A program made the translations under genes and the position numbers. A stretch of DNA of 64,000 nucleotides from Hyaloscypha bicolor E. Taxonomy: Eukaryota > Ascomycota > Leotiomycetes > Helotiales > Hyaloscyphaceae. The notes beneath the pieces were generated by a model, which was not told the DNA's origin, made no database searches, and worked only from the letters and a program-made list of their open reading frames with translations. Shown piece after piece: positions 1-13,300 of this stretch (positions are counted from its first letter, which is position 1; each line of letters begins with the position of its first letter). The stretch spans positions 372,001-436,000 of the forward strand of contig NW_020194515.1 of the NCBI RefSeq assembly GCF_002865645.1, given 5' to 3'.

Positions 1-237
1 AGGGGTTATCAAGGCCAGTTTTGCTATTGTATGTAAATGTAGAAGTACATCCAGTACTGGACAAGTAGTCCAAACGGTGGCAAATGATATGGCAGGTCTT
101 GATACTCCAGATCAGAGTGAAGCTGAATTCAAAGGGCGTGGATGATTTTCCACGATGCTGAGTCTACATCACGTGGATGCGACAGGGGTGAGCCCGAGCT
201 CATCGTTTTACAACTGAAATCCAATCCAACACTCACA

Positions 238-748
238 ATGGCCAACGTCGATGCAGCAATAGTAGAATCATCGGGGAGGCCCATCGAACTCTCGTTCCCT
301 CTCCCAAAATCACCAGACACCAGAATTTACATTCGACTCACCATCCAGGCGACATCCCTCCTCCTCCTCACAACTGCCATGAATGGCGACACCTCGAGAG
401 CCGCACCCCTGGGATCATTCGTTTACGCCCTCCCCGATGTAAAATACATTTCCTTTCTATGATTAACAATTTCACAGCTGACAGCATCAACAGAGAATGA
501 ATCCCGGCCAAACCATCTCGACCCCGCTCTTCACCTACGAATCCTCCATCGAGTTCACCACCCGCCTAGCTAGACTACTTGCACGGAGAACGGGAAAACC
601 GGTCTATGTGGGAAATTCTATAAGCTTCGCGAGCGCTGGACTGGGCGGTACTGTGGATGAGGAGATGGAAGGATTCAAAAAGGTTGTGGAGGTTGTAATG
701 GATGAAGTCCGGAAGAGTGAGGTGCAAGAACTTGTTAATGGGAGCTGA
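238..748 (+). CDS. Proteasome assembly chaperone 4 (PAC4)-type protein
   Basis: Two exons (238–438, 494–748) joined across a 55-bp intron (439–493) give 151 aa. The join is in phase and reads ALPD|RMNPGQ, which fits the usual fungal sequence between the two halves of this family. The protein has an N-terminal beta-rich part (ELSFPLPKSPDTRIYI), a middle strand (LGSFVYALPD) and a C-terminal part with YVGNSISFASAGLGGTVDEE and a closing helix. PAC4 proteins pair with PAC3 to help assemble the alpha ring of the 20S proteasome. The start at 238 was chosen because upstream in-frame codons (from 142) look like leader sequence and the family begins shortly before the ELSFPLP segment. Family assignment rests on recalled sequence patterns. 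Confidence 0.75.
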
Positions 749-2905
749 ACGAAAGAAAGACCGATGTCGACCGAAGGCCGTTCCATGGGTGCTATCGTCA
801 TTCGAAAGTGATGGCTCGAGAGGGATCTCGAAATACCGTTGCTGCTTACTCCGACTCTAATTTGGATGTCAGATTGCTCTAAAATTGTAGCAGACCAACC
901 CTGGGTAGATTGTTCAGTGTGCTACATGAGCAGCCAGATCCTCCAAAGAAGGTTCGGCAGGGCCATCGATGGGCCATGTCTCAACCGATCTGGAGATCGT
1001 GGAGCACAATGTTTCTTGCTAGGCAAGATCTGGACTTGGCATGAAATCCGGTCTTTTATGATGAAGCCTTGAAGCAAATGAACTGGCCAAATTCGGCCAG
1101 ATCAAAACTCCTCCTAGTGGATTGTCCTACCTTCTGTTCCACGAGGTACCCACCATCGATTTGTTGAACTTACGATTGAGGCTGCCAGGTCTATCGCTAA
1201 ATTCGTCGTTGGATCCATTACCCATTCAGCTGGACGGTGCTCAGAGCAAACACCTGTTTGATGGGGCAGCTTCTAACAATTCCATCCGCGGCCGAGGAAG
1301 ATCGTCTGGTCTTCCACGACCTCCAAATCATGCTCAACCACTTCAGCACAGCATATGCTCAAACCATTGTTCGTCTCGAGAAGCATGTTCCAGCTGATCC
1401 CATTTGTTATTTTGGGACCGGATAGACAATGAGGTGGCACAAATTGGTGGTGTGACCCATTTGGTGGCAATCCCCCTTTCATAATAGGAAGTGAAACTAG
1501 ACACCTAGGATGCACCCTTATTCAACAAGAAGTAGAGTTTTGGGACTCCTGGCGGGAAGACGTGTGGAAAGTAAAGGCACAGCCAGCTGGAGATCTTAAA
1601 TAGGTTCTCGTGAAGGAATACTTCGTAACGCATATTTGGACACAATAGTCTTTCCGGTTCATGTGCCTCTCTGTTGTGAGCAATTACGATCATCCACTTG
1701 ATGCCAAATTTGGAACACATTATAGCGAGAGCATAATTGCCTTGGCTACTTTCAACTCAGTCGAATGTATCCGTGCTGCCTGACTCTATCAAAGACTTGG
1801 AGATGCTCCAATATCTAATTTTCTTCAATATGACTAGATGAAAGTAATAACATATCAGGCCCGAAGTCACTCAAAAATTAGATGGAGATAAATCGGAAAA
1901 TTTAAGTTCATTATAATTCTAATTAATTTAGGATTATATTATTGAGTGTTCAGAATCGTACGGGCAGATTACTTACTACCTTTAAACTGCTCTCATCTGC
2001 TAAACCCTTCATGGTAATCTTTTAATCTTAGAGCATTGCAAGTTGAAACCTGAGTGAATAGCCATATTTTCTTACAATCGAAATTTACGTTGGGGACGGC
2101 TTGCACCCCAGAAACTTGTTAATTTCTGAGGGCTAAATGTCCCAGTGAAACCCGTCGCTGAAAACCGAAAGAAAATATCTCGGCTGTTCATGGAGGGTTG
2201 CCCAAAATGCAGTAAGTCTCTTTTTTTTTTACACACAGTTAATTCAAACGTCTTGATTCCGGAATGTTCATGATCAATTTCCATATTTAATTGTTGATTG
2301 ATACAGCAGAGGATGAAAGGGTGGCAAAGTGAATGCATCTGGGGTTCGCGAAAATCTCAGACCCGAAAATCTCCCCACCACCAAGCGCAGGCGAGCGCAA
2401 CGTCGACTTGAATCGTTCCTTCCACAATCTCCCCATCCAACCTTCTACTTCCGAATCCACGTCTGTGAAGGATTGAGGAATCGCACGCTCCTGGGCTTGA
2501 GGACCCGATCTCTCTTATTTTTTCGCCCTAAACGCGGCGACCCGGTCGCAAACAGCCACGATCCAACCACAACCACTCCACCTGCCCTGCCCTGCTCTCC
2601 CAACACAAAGGAACATATTCCCTTACCACCAAGGAATCAGTTGCCATTCAGTGAGTACGAGCAGCAAAATTTTTGGAGCGCCTCTGGTGCATTCAAACTA
2701 CGCGGAACGCTCTTCCAGACTCAAATGCTTACCAGATCCCTCCAGGCGTTCAACGGTACCATGTCGACCAACACTGAACTCTGATGTCCCACAAGTCATC
2801 TTGTGCCACCTAGCAGCGCAAATTCTATCTCGACGGCGTACCTGCATACCACTGAAACGCCATAAGAAAGACTGACGGACAGGGCTCTGAAGCCAGATGA
2901 TGATC
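749..2905. other. Gene-poor intergenic region upstream of kap104
   Basis: About 2.2 kb without a gene I can support. Short open frames at 1122–1425 and 2329–2784 do not look like a known family. The second is proline- and arginine-rich and lies where the leader or promoter of the karyopherin gene would be. The stretch 1840–1950 is visibly AT-rich and there is a T-run at 2221–2230. No RNA gene or mobile element was seen. Confidence 0.5.
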
Positions 2906-5888
2906 ATGGCGTGGCAACCGCAACAAGAGCCGTTAGGTCAATTATCAGGATGTCTGAAGGATTCTCTGAGCGGGCACAACAAGACAGCTCAAAAGCAAGC
3001 TGAGATTGTATGTGGAACTTGAAAGATATTATATTTCCCCAGATTATTGATCCACAAAGTAACCATTTACTAATTTTGTGGCAATTCATCTAGATGCTTG
3101 CTCAAGCAAAATCCTCCCCCGATATCAACAACTATCTCACGTACCTATTTTCAAGTTCACAAGTCCCCCCTGGACTGAGCTATACTCCTGAAGAATACCA
3201 TGCAGTCAGGTCGGCAGCAGCTGTAATGCTGAAAAACAATATCAGGACTGGTTATAAATCGATACCACCGGAATCCCTTGCCCTTGTTCGACAATCAGTG
3301 CCATTAGCATTACAGGACAAAAATCAGTCAATACGAAGTTATGCAGGAAATGTTATTACGGAAATTGTCAACCGTGGTGGTATTCTTGGGTGGCCTGAAC
3401 TGCTGCCAGAGTTATTGGCATTGGTTGGGAATGATACTGGAGTAGTCTCTCCCGAAGCACAGGAGGGGGCAATGTCGGCTTTAGGGAAAGTCTGTGAAGA
3501 CAACAAGAAGATGCTAGACAAGGACTATCAAGGCCAACGACCCCTTGCGTACATCATCCCGAAACTTATATCCTTCACAGCGAACGAGAAGCCGAGGATT
3601 CGGTCCCTGGCCCTTGCGAGTATTAATGTTTTCATCCCTCAAAAACCCCAAGCTCTTCTCGTTTCACTCGATGACCTTCTCAACCGGCTCTTCCAGCTTG
3701 CCAACGATACCTCCTCAGATGTTCGGCGGCAGGTTTGTCGAGCCTTCGTACAAATCGTGGAGATTCGGCCAGATAAGATTTTACCGCATATTTCTGGTCT
3801 TGTCGATTATATGATTACCCAGCAGCGAAAGATTGAGGATGAGGAGTTGGCGTGTGATGCTGCAGAGTTTTGGCTCACCGTAGGAGAACACAGCGAGCTC
3901 TGGAAATCGCTTGGCCCCTACCTCAACAAGATCATCCCTGTTCTCCTGGAGAGTATGGTGTACAGCGAAGAAGACATCGCCATGCTGGAAGGTGGTGGAG
4001 ACGATGCTGACGAGGAGGATCGTGCTGAGGACATCAAACCAAAATTCGCTAAGAACAAGAGTGCCAGAACTCTCGCGAACGGAGAAGAGGTCGACGAGAA
4101 TGGCCAAAATGGTGGTTCTTACGTCAAACTAAGTGGCATGGAGGAGGATGACGATGATCTGGACGAAGGTGAAATTGAGGAATTCGATGATGATGACGAT
4201 GGAAACCCTGAGGACCGATGGAATCTTAGAAAATGCTCCGCTGCCGCCTTGGATGTGTTTGCAACGGACTTTCGAGGACCAGTTTTCGAGACCATTCTGC
4301 CTTACCTGATGACCAACCTCAAGCATCCCGAGTGGCCATACCGAGAGGCTGCTGTTCTGGCACTCGGGGCGGTGGCAGAGGGCTGCATAGATGTTGTAAC
4401 GCCTCATCTTCCTGATTTGGTTCCGTACCTGATATCTCTCCTCAACGATCCCGAACCCCTTGTCAGACAGATCACCTGTTGGACACTTGGAAGATACTCA
4501 GCGTGGGGTGCCAGTCTGAGTACGCCGGCGTTGCGAGCCCAGTTCTTCGAGCCCATGATGGAGGGCATTCTCACCAAAATGCTGGATTCCAACAAAAGAG
4601 TGCAGGAAGCGGGGGCTTCAGCGTTTGCACACCTCGAAGAAAAAGCAGGAACGACGATCACACCGTACTGTGAGCCAATTATTCGCCAATTCGTCCGCTG
4701 CTTTGAAAAGTACAAGGACAGGAACATGTTCATCCTGTACGACTGCGTCCAAACCCTGGCAGAGAATGTGGGCCATGGGCTCGCCCAACCCCAGCTGATT
4801 GAATTATTGATGCCGGCGCTGATCCATCGATGGCATAAGGTATCGGACCAGTCACGAGAGCTCTTCCCCCTTCTCGAGTGCCTATCGTACGTCGCGAACG
4901 CTTTGGCCGAATCTTTCGCACCATTTGCGCAACCCGTCTTTACCAGATGCATAACTATCATCCGTCAAAACCTGGAAGAGTATGTCGCAGCGGTCAATAA
5001 CCCAATTTTAGATACTCCTGACAAGGACTTTCTCGTAACGAGCTTGGACCTTTTAAGCGCTATAATTCAGGCCCTGGATGGGAAACAGTCCGCAGCCCTC
5101 GTATCCGGCTCACAACCTCGACTTTTTGAACTACTTCAGTTTTGTATGGAAGACCCTGAAAACGACGTTCGCCAATCATCCTACGCGCTGCTGGGGGACT
5201 GTGCGAAGTACGTATTCCCTCAGCTTGCGCCCTTTTTGGCTACCCTGCTGCCGACACTTATCCAACAACTCGACTTGGATTCTATCATCGACGAACAGAT
5301 CGAGACAGGGTTTAGCGTCGTGAACAATGCCTGCTGGTCCGCCGGCGAGATCTCAATTCAGCATGGCAAGTCTATGGCACCCTACGTTGAGCAGCTACTC
5401 CACCGATTCCTCGAGATCCTAGGAAATCCAGAGGTTCCTAAATCTGTTCTCGAAAATGCGGCAATCGCACTTGGGCGACTTGGCCTGGAGAACTCTGGGA
5501 TCATGGCGCCGCATTTGGCATCGTTTTCAGAGCCGTTCCTCAAGTCCATCAACACTGTCGAATTCACGTCGGAAAAGGCGACCGCTTTCAAAGGGTTTTG
5601 CTTGATCGTCGTCAGTAATCCCCAAGCGATGGAGAAGGATCTCGGTCGCTTGTGCACGGCGATTGCTCGATACAAGATGGAAGAAGCTTTCAAGACACCG
5701 TTAACAGCTGATCTGCAACAGCTTTTCCAACACGTAGGTTACCCCCTTCGAGTTTTCAAGATCAAAGTTAATCATGAGAACAGACCCTTGATCTCTACAA
5801 ATCCCTCATTCCCGAGTTCAGCCCCTACATCGGCTCCCTAATTTCAGCAGCAGATCTGAACAATCTTCGAACCGTCTACAACTTGTAA
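2906..5888 (+). CDS. kap104: Importin beta-2 / transportin (Kap104)
   Basis: Three exons (2906–3007, 3094–5733, 5784–5888), with introns of 86 bp (TACTAAT-like branch near 3070) and 50 bp, give about 948 aa, the usual Kap104 size. The protein is built of HEAT repeats throughout. An acidic loop lies near residues 330–405 (DDADEEDRAED, EEDDDDLDEGEIEEFDDDDD); in transportins this H8 loop helps release cargo when RanGTP binds. The first exon supplies the amphipathic N-terminus (MAWQPQQEPLGQLSGCLKD). The last exon restores the conserved C-terminus (LYKSLIPEFSPYIGSL) that a straight read-through would lose. Transportin carries PY-NLS cargo such as RNA-binding proteins into the nucleus. The call is firm; exon 3 is inferred from reading frame and family similarity. 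Confidence 0.93.
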
Positions 5889-8487
5889 AAAAGCAAAAGC
5901 AAAGCAAGATCCGTGTTTCCTTGGGACAAAGCAGCAACACAGCGGGACTGCAGGCGCAAAAAGGTGAGAGAGTTTGAGTTTGCACTACACTTGGAAGAAC
6001 GATGTGGTACTGTATCTACGAAGGCATGGCACATGGAGGATCAGTCAATCAAGCAATCAATCATCACTGAGGGCAGCAAAACTGAAAACGAGCATTTGCG
6101 GTTGAATTTCGTCGAGTTCCTTTTTTTGCGGTGCAGCATTTGCAGCGAAGCGTTGCCTGTTTGCGGCGAGCGATGGTTAAGACAGTTAGATAGATACACC
6201 GTTTTTCTCGTTTGATTGGGAGCGAGAGGGCCATCACTCAGTGATGATTGAGATGAAGTGATGGGATGACGGCAGTTTAGACGGCAGGAGGACATTGTGC
6301 TGTTACGCATGGAGGCATTTGCTCGAGGGATGTGACTGGAGAGATGTCATGGGAGGACTTCCCATGACTTGAGCAAACAGTAGTTTAGATCTTAGGTAGG
6401 TAGTTGAAGCCGTAGGCTCGGTTGCATAGCATGGAATGAGAGCTTAGTAATAAGATCTTGAGCGTTTGACTTCGTTTGTGCAATGTCTGAATAGTCCGAT
6501 TGTGCATCTGAGCGACTTCGGATAGCCGAACACCTGAGTTCGTATTAATAGCACAAATCGACAACCAAATCAAGGCTAATCATCTCAATGGGTTCAATAA
6601 TTGTCTGCGGCATGAGCTTCCCGATTTCCAGTGGAGTTTTGTTCCAACCATTTTCGGTAGGGTGTTCCATTGATGCACCACAAGCGCTTGCAGCGTTGCA
6701 GGTGGGGGAGCAGCTATTGAAAAATGGCCACGAATATCACACACTTGCCAGGCGCATCATGGACTGCTGTTTCAAAGACATCGACGCATCCCGTGGGCTT
6801 TCTACAAAGTCTTGTCTCGTAGACCCATATCCAATTGTCCCGCTGTACCTATTCTCAGTTGCCAGCCAGGCCTATCAAATGTAGCAGCTCAGGGTACCCC
6901 GTACCTGTCAAACCTTGAATGGCCGCAAACCCCACTCCACAGCCTCCACAAAGGACTCTCTGCATCCCACAGCCCTCCACCTCTGCGTCCGGAGACTTCC
7001 TTCGATTATGGCGCCCCATCTTGCGCCAATACTTTGACGCAAGCCTTCAAAACTACACACTGCACTCACAAAACAGAGCTACCAGAGAAGAAGAAAAGAG
7101 GTCTGAGGCAGGTTGGCTGACTTGACAAACGGAGCTATTTGTCGGGAATATTGTAAAGTCAAGGAGATATTGTAGGACTGCTCAGCCTTGTTCAGGGGAT
7201 TTGAGAGTGGGAAGCGCGACATCGGGGATAAGCAACGAACAGCAAGAAGCAAAACTGTATTTTGAGGCATCTGATTTATGTGCCGTTACAGCGCTCAAGA
7301 CGACGGTCTCATAGGGCCAGCGCACCCTTGAACAGCTGGTGATGGCTTGCAGCATCCTTCGAAGGAAAAGAAACGCTCCTGCTTCTGCGCCCCCAATGCT
7401 ATATTTTTACACTTTCAGCATCGGTAAATTGGTCGAGTATCTACTCGCCGAGAGAGGAGAGAAAGAAGTAGCCGAATGGGCCAATGGCTGCCTTTTCTTT
7501 TCGTCTGACATCGCGCCGCAGGGCTGGGTAATAACTGAGGATTTTCCCCTTCATTTATTTGTTTGGCCTTGTGAAGGCAGAAGTTCAGATGAGGGAAGAT
7601 GATTGGGACACTTGATCGTTGACCGGGAATCGGTGAAACAGGCCCAAAAGCAGGCCTTGAGTTATTACCCCACAAAATCTGACCTGGGGGTTTCCTTCAG
7701 GGTAACAAGAAGCCTCTGCAAGACACCAGCCCTCAAATGTCCCACTTTTGCGTCCGAACCAAAGAAGTAGGGCAGAGGCACGGAATTTGAGAATGCGATT
7801 CAGACGTGTAAGAGCTCAGTCACATAACCTATGTGCAGCAATATCAAGTTCTTGGCCTTCCGAAGCTTGAACAGGGCACTGCAATATCGAAGGTTTGACC
7901 GTTTCGTTTCGAACTTGCCAGTTTCGGATTGTTTACCTCGCCAAGCAGGCAGATTTGGGGGCTAGGCGTTGGGGAGATATCATTAGACCAATTTGTTTGT
8001 TTCAGGGTGAAGAACAGCTTTCGACTCGGCGGAGCTTGAGCAGGATCTCTCTTGGAGAGGAATTGATTGCCTCCGATGTGCTCGGAAGATTGATCCCCCG
8101 CAGTTAGGATTGATTACCGGTGGCAACTTCCTCGGGTTTGCCATTTGGGGCGATTCTGGCCAATCCCAGCTCTTTCCTGGAGACTCGGCTGCTTGAAGTG
8201 GTTGCGTGTGAAGGGCGACATAGGAGGAATCGATGCTTCGAGATTCTGTGATTTATACAGCCTGTGCAGTGTTGCAGGGCGGGGGTGAGTTGAGGTGGGA
8301 TAATTGGGTCGAATCACGTTGCATCTGCATGGCATATGTGAGGCGGGTGATTGTGATGATGTTGCTATTTAAAGGAGGAGGAGGATGGAGACGGTGAGAG
8401 CACCTTGGCCGTCAGAACCGCCTGAGAACATGATCCAACAGTGGCTACAGAAGAGTGCTCCCAAGGAAGACCAGCGGGGGAAGAACC

Positions 8488-8504
8488 TACTGTAAAGTAC
8501 AGTA
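8488..8504. repeat. Inverted repeat TACTGTA-N3-TACAGTA
   Basis: Two 7-bp half-sites, TACTGTA and TACAGTA, are exact reverse complements separated by AAG. A related palindrome with a 2-bp spacer lies at 55470–55485 in another promoter region. Symmetric sites like this often bind dimeric regulators, but no binding protein is known for this one. Confidence 0.5.
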
Positions 8505-11500
8505 AGGGACGAATTGACCGAGAGATGCAGCCATAACGACCCCGTGCCAGTCGCTGCGCATTCCCTCTGATCTTCTGAGCTTGAACACAACATCTCGGGA
8601 CCCCGTCACTCTTCAGCGGATTGTCGGGTTGATGCTGTGACGTCTAGTTAGGTTCTGGTCGGCGGTCAAGGAAGGCAATGAGCAGTCATAAGGGGGTCGG
8701 GGAGGCCGAGGGAGGTTTCGGCTAGCAGTGCCACCGGACTGGAGACTGTATCTCCGCGGTATACAGTATGGCCCGATGGTGGACTGAGGACTCGACAAAG
8801 TGACACTTGGGAGATCGGATATATGAACCGTAGCGTTTGTCCCAGTGCTGCTATTTTTAGGCCAGCCAAGGTGGGCTCGGCACGGAAGGAAGTTAACGGT
8901 GAAGGCTCACTGCGCTAGTACCAAAGAGGACAGACGGGCGCCCACAACGTGTCCAGCTCTCCTCCGTTGACAAACTGCCACACCTCACCTCTTACCGTAG
9001 CAGCGTCAAGCAGGAAAAAGCACCACAGTTCACAGAGAGAGGGTCTCTTCCTCCGCGGTGAGGCCAAAGCTTTGGCGGTCTATGCAGTCTGTCGCTGTGT
9101 CACGCTCTGCTGGTCTGCTGGTGTCTCTTTCTCACCGCTTTTCGGCCTTGGATCCGTGGATGCCAACGTGTTGATGCGAGCAGCCAACATTCGCAGTTCG
9201 TACTGTTATGACGCCGTGTGTCGACCAAGGTACCATCGGAATGTCTCAGTTGTCGGTTGAATTCGATGGAGGGGATGCGAAGCCGAGTGAGCGATTATTG
9301 GCTCTCTCTCGAAAGCTCGTGGGTGATGAAGAGTCAAGACCCAAGAGAATGGACCGCGCCTCCGCGCACACCCGCGATGTCATCCCGCTGCATGAGGCCA
9401 AAAAGATTACTGTCTCCGCGCCGAATATTCTCAAGAAAGGGCCACTCCCGTCGGCCCAGGGGACCCTTGCCCAAGCGATCTCCTTCAATTGCTGCAACAG
9501 GAAATGTCAACGGTCCAAGGGTCTGCTTTTGAGGAGCCTCTGCCGCTCCGGCCGTTTCATACTCTGGCATCAGAACTCAAGATCTTCAAGATGATTGCAC
9601 TGTGAAGGCTGGTGTATCCCTGGCCCGGTCTAGGAACTACAGTTCAACCCTACCTTGCTGACACGCTTAATCATGCCTCAATAATTCAGCTTCGATGCCA
9701 GTTCGAATAGCCTACCTGCGTCGTGGATATTACGCTTCAGCGATGCACCATACCAAGTTGGGGAGTTAGGGACGAAGTCAGTTATTCGGAGCCATTTACA
9801 GCTTCCTTCACCGCCTTCAAGCCCTTACCTCGGGTGCGCACATTTTTCAACACCTCCAGGCCTCCACAGCCAATCATCCATGCTTCTACCGAGGGCATCA
9901 GATACTGACTGCGTATACGGTACAACCAAGTACTCCACAGATTGTCAGATTTTGACAGAGCATGCAAATCAACGTTATGGAGAACCGTCGCCAGGGATGT
10001 GTTTTCAATGTCTTTCATGAACTTGAACAAAGGCGATCCTGCAGCGAGCCGCTGTTCCTTCCCTGGAACCTTACTCGCAACGCCCCCTTTCGAGTTTCAA
10101 CTTTCAAAATTCAAAGTGAGAGTGAAGCTTAAGTGTATCGAAATGGAATGAAGGTCTTGAGAAGTTGAGACTGAGACCCGTCCCGGTTCAATCATCAACA
10201 TTACTCCACTGGTGAACTTCCTTGCCCCCGAGTACCATTCATTGCCTCTTTCTTTCCAAAGATATTCATAGAAAAAAGAGGCGACCTGAGCTGCGCATCC
10301 ATGAGATCATATCTGACAATGTCAATATTCTTCGGCGTTACCCGTGCGTGCCAGCACACAGCGCAGCTCAGCCAAATACTACGTTGTATCCTTCAGTCTG
10401 ATTATGAATTCGGTATGCCGAAGGTTGAAGTTTTCCAGAAGGCGGACCAAAATAGCCTTGCAGCAGGTCCCTAGCGTCGATTGCCTAATGGGGTTAACGT
10501 CTCACCATGTCATGCAGCTCGACCAATCAGGGTGAAGATGACGGACCTGAAACAGAAGTCAGGTGGCGCCCCCCAACTTCCGGGTGACCTGATGAGCCTG
10601 AAAGTCCCTTGATATTGCGAGGCGAAGCAACCCGATGTTTGATTCCCGACGCTCTTGGCATCATCCAAGTGGACAAGAACCCTTTGACTCATCAGCACGG
10701 AGGCATCAATAATCAGCCGATGAGAAGGAAGGTGGCCAAAGTCCTGCGGCCCTTCTATGACGTCTCAAGGGTCTTTCTATGGTTTGCCTCCACACCCAGT
10801 ACCGGTATCAAACTGAGGCTCAACCCAAGGCCCTCTTTCCCGAATCCCGGAAACCTTAAACTCCGAGAACCACAAAAGCGAGGGGGAGGACAATTTCCTT
10901 GGCGCATGAACGTCAGACACAAAAAGTAGTTGTGAATTGAGGGATTCAGAGCCGGAATCCCTGGTAGACGCCCCCTCGACTGGAAATCTGAACGGTTGAG
11001 ATGACTAACTGCTCTGACGAGGATGTCAAAGCTAACTGCTAATTCTTCGAATCGCAGGCATCATCATTGAAGCATTGTAGATATCGACGATTGACAATTT
11101 TATCAAGATATTGTCGGATCTTCACGTTTTATCCACAACCATGTCGCTATTCCCGAGAAGCGTGTAGCTAACAACGCGGAGCAGGCATCAAGGATTGCCA
11201 GAAAAACATGGGTGTTTGCACAATATTTAACCATAACAGAGCACATGATATCGAAAAGGCATGTCAAAACTGCATAAGGTTCCGGAGTCCTGGTCCTAAC
11301 TTCGCGGCTCTCTTATCCAATGAAGTGCTTGGATCTGTATCTCGCAGAATTCCCCTGTTCGGACAATTCGAAACGGGCCCTTCCATGACCATCAATCTGC
11401 ATTATTATTGGGCTTTCTAGTGCTTGAGCTCTCATGAAACCAGCCCACGGATGTGGGGTGACGTCGAACCGGGCTGCGCAAAAAGTACAAAATGGGACAC

Positions 11501-11698
11501 GAGGCGACAAGGTGCTCATAGCAGAGCTGACAGCCATTCGTTACACTTTCGGCGCGACGGGGACCTTGCGAGCGCATCACTGATCCCTTCCCAACGGCTG
11601 ATCGAATGGGGCGCAGCAACAAGGGGGGGGGCCGCCAACTGGTTCGGTGATGTTGCACAGAGAGCACAGACGGACGGCTTCCCAACATTACTGGAGCG

Positions 11699-11735
11699 TG
11701 AGCATGAGCATGAGCACCAGACAGACAGACAGACA
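11699..11735. repeat. Short microsatellites (GAGCAT)n and (CAGA)n
   Basis: About three copies of GAGCAT are followed directly by about four copies of CAGA. This is an ordinary simple repeat in noncoding DNA. Confidence 0.6.
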
Positions 11736-13300
11736 CGCCAAACAAGTCAAACTCACCAGCCTCGCCGCGCAAAACCCGCCTCAGAACTGACTGGCGTTAG
11801 GTAGCTCCAATGCTTGGCTTGCGAGAGGGACGGCTGCAGAATGCAGAATGCTGCAGAACGTTGCAACCCTTGACTCCTTGCAAGGGCGACCAGCACTGGC
11901 ACAGACGGGACAGAAGGGCGGTGGTGAAGCGTTGTAGGGTCTGGTTGGCATTCAATCATTAATCATATTGATCGGGGTCCGGAACAAACAACGAGGTGGT
12001 GAGTTGACTGCTCGACCCTGCCCTGCATGCCACTGTGCCAGTCCTCGGCAGCGCTCGCTGCTTTTACCCAGCCTCTCACTTGTTCGTTCAGCGAATCAGC
12101 GCGGGAGTAACCGGGCGAGCCCAGTTACCCAGTGTGGGCTATTTTTAGCACCCCGCACTCCGCACACCCATTCCCTCTCGTCGGGAGCTTCATTCTTACA
12201 GTACTGCTCTCCAGACACCACCTCAGTCTTCTGACCTCCGCCGCTGCGGCCGACTCGACTCGAGTATTGACGACAATGAGCACCTCGCCGCCGCAGCTTG
12301 CCCTTCGTCGATTGCCGAACGCAGTGCCGCCATTGGGGAACGCATTTGGACCTTGGGGCTGGCTGGCCTGCTCGTCGCTACTGTGCTGTGCTATGTTATT
12401 TTCACGCGCAAGTTGGCTGGAGCCTAAAATGGCCTCCTGGCGCCACGTCTAGCGACGGTCCCCCTTCTGGCTTTGTCCTGCCACACCGCCCTAGCGCCCA
12501 TGTTGGTGCTCCGACTCGCCGAGTGGTCGTCAAACCCACAGCTGGCGCCCCCAAGATCGCCTCTGTGATAATAATGTGATTTAAAATATTCAAAAACAGC
12601 GACACGCTACCCTTTCCCTGACAGAGGTGGGTCGCGGTCACGTCCAGAGCTCGTGCCTCACCCACCACAACGCTACCCCCTCCCCTCCCCCCCCCAAGGC
12701 CTGCACGGCCAAGCGCCAGCCACCCGCTATGCCTCTTGTGGATTTTTCTGCCAACCTCCGGCACAGTCTGCTTGACTACAAGAATCCACCTCATCGCCAG
12801 TCGAACATGTGTCGTAGGATTTGAGAAAGACGACCTTCAGCCCATCTTCACCACCACATTCGCTTGTGTTTCTTGGACGCCCTCGCTGGCTCCTTTCCTT
12901 CGCTTTGCAGCCCACAACCTTCATATACAGCAAGCCTTCGGGAGATATACCTGTGTCACAATTCTCCATCGATCGATTATTCCCGGCTCTCAAGACATAA
13001 TCCTTCGTTTATGGTTATTTGTCCTGGACAGATTGTTCAGATCACAGCTACCGTCACCCGGGCCGCTCCTGCAGCCTCACCACACTCGCTTTCCCGATCT
13101 GAAGATTACATATGCCCGGCAGCCTCGGAGTCTATGAGACTACTTGTTCCTGAATCCGGTTGTCACTTCTCACCCATAAACAAATCACCGCCGCGCCCGC
13201 CCACCCCCACTTGATCCCCCCAAGATCAGAAACCTCTTCGACGGCTTTCACTCGTTCAAGCCTCGGAGTTTTCTATCTTCTCTCAACCGACTCATCCAAA

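Larger units (their letters stand above)
5889..13300. other. 7.4-kb gene-poor region and leader of the downstream regulator
   Basis: No recognisable gene lies between kap104 and the zinc-cluster regulator. There are only short open frames on both strands, several overlapping antisense to each other (for example 9208–9594), and none shows a known domain. The last 1.1 kb (about 12.2–13.3 kb) is rich in C and CT runs with several short upstream ATG frames, as expected of a long fungal 5' leader. Notable small items are the inverted repeat at 8488–8504 and the microsatellites at 11699–11735, listed separately. I infer that this is extended regulatory DNA, possibly with noncoding transcripts. Confidence 0.45.

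Noticed and set aside
1122..1425. Overlapping frames with EEDRLVFHDLQIMLNHFSTA
   Set aside because: Partly protein-like, but short and without flanking exons that I could join or a family I recognise.
2329..2784. 151-codon frame upstream of kap104
   Set aside because: Arg/Pro-rich and repetitive, without recognisable folding segments; it fits a leader or promoter region better.
4404..4961. 185-codon antisense open frame inside kap104
   Set aside because: Shadow of the karyopherin coding strand with no family similarity.
9208..9594. 128-codon frame starting MTPCVDQ (inner start MSQLSVEF)
   Set aside because: Equally long frames exist on the opposite strand at the same place, codon content is not convincing, and no domain is visible.
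12627..13214. Overlapping frames of 65–133 codons in the regulator's leader
   Set aside because: They overlap each other in different frames just upstream of a well-supported start and look like leader sequence.
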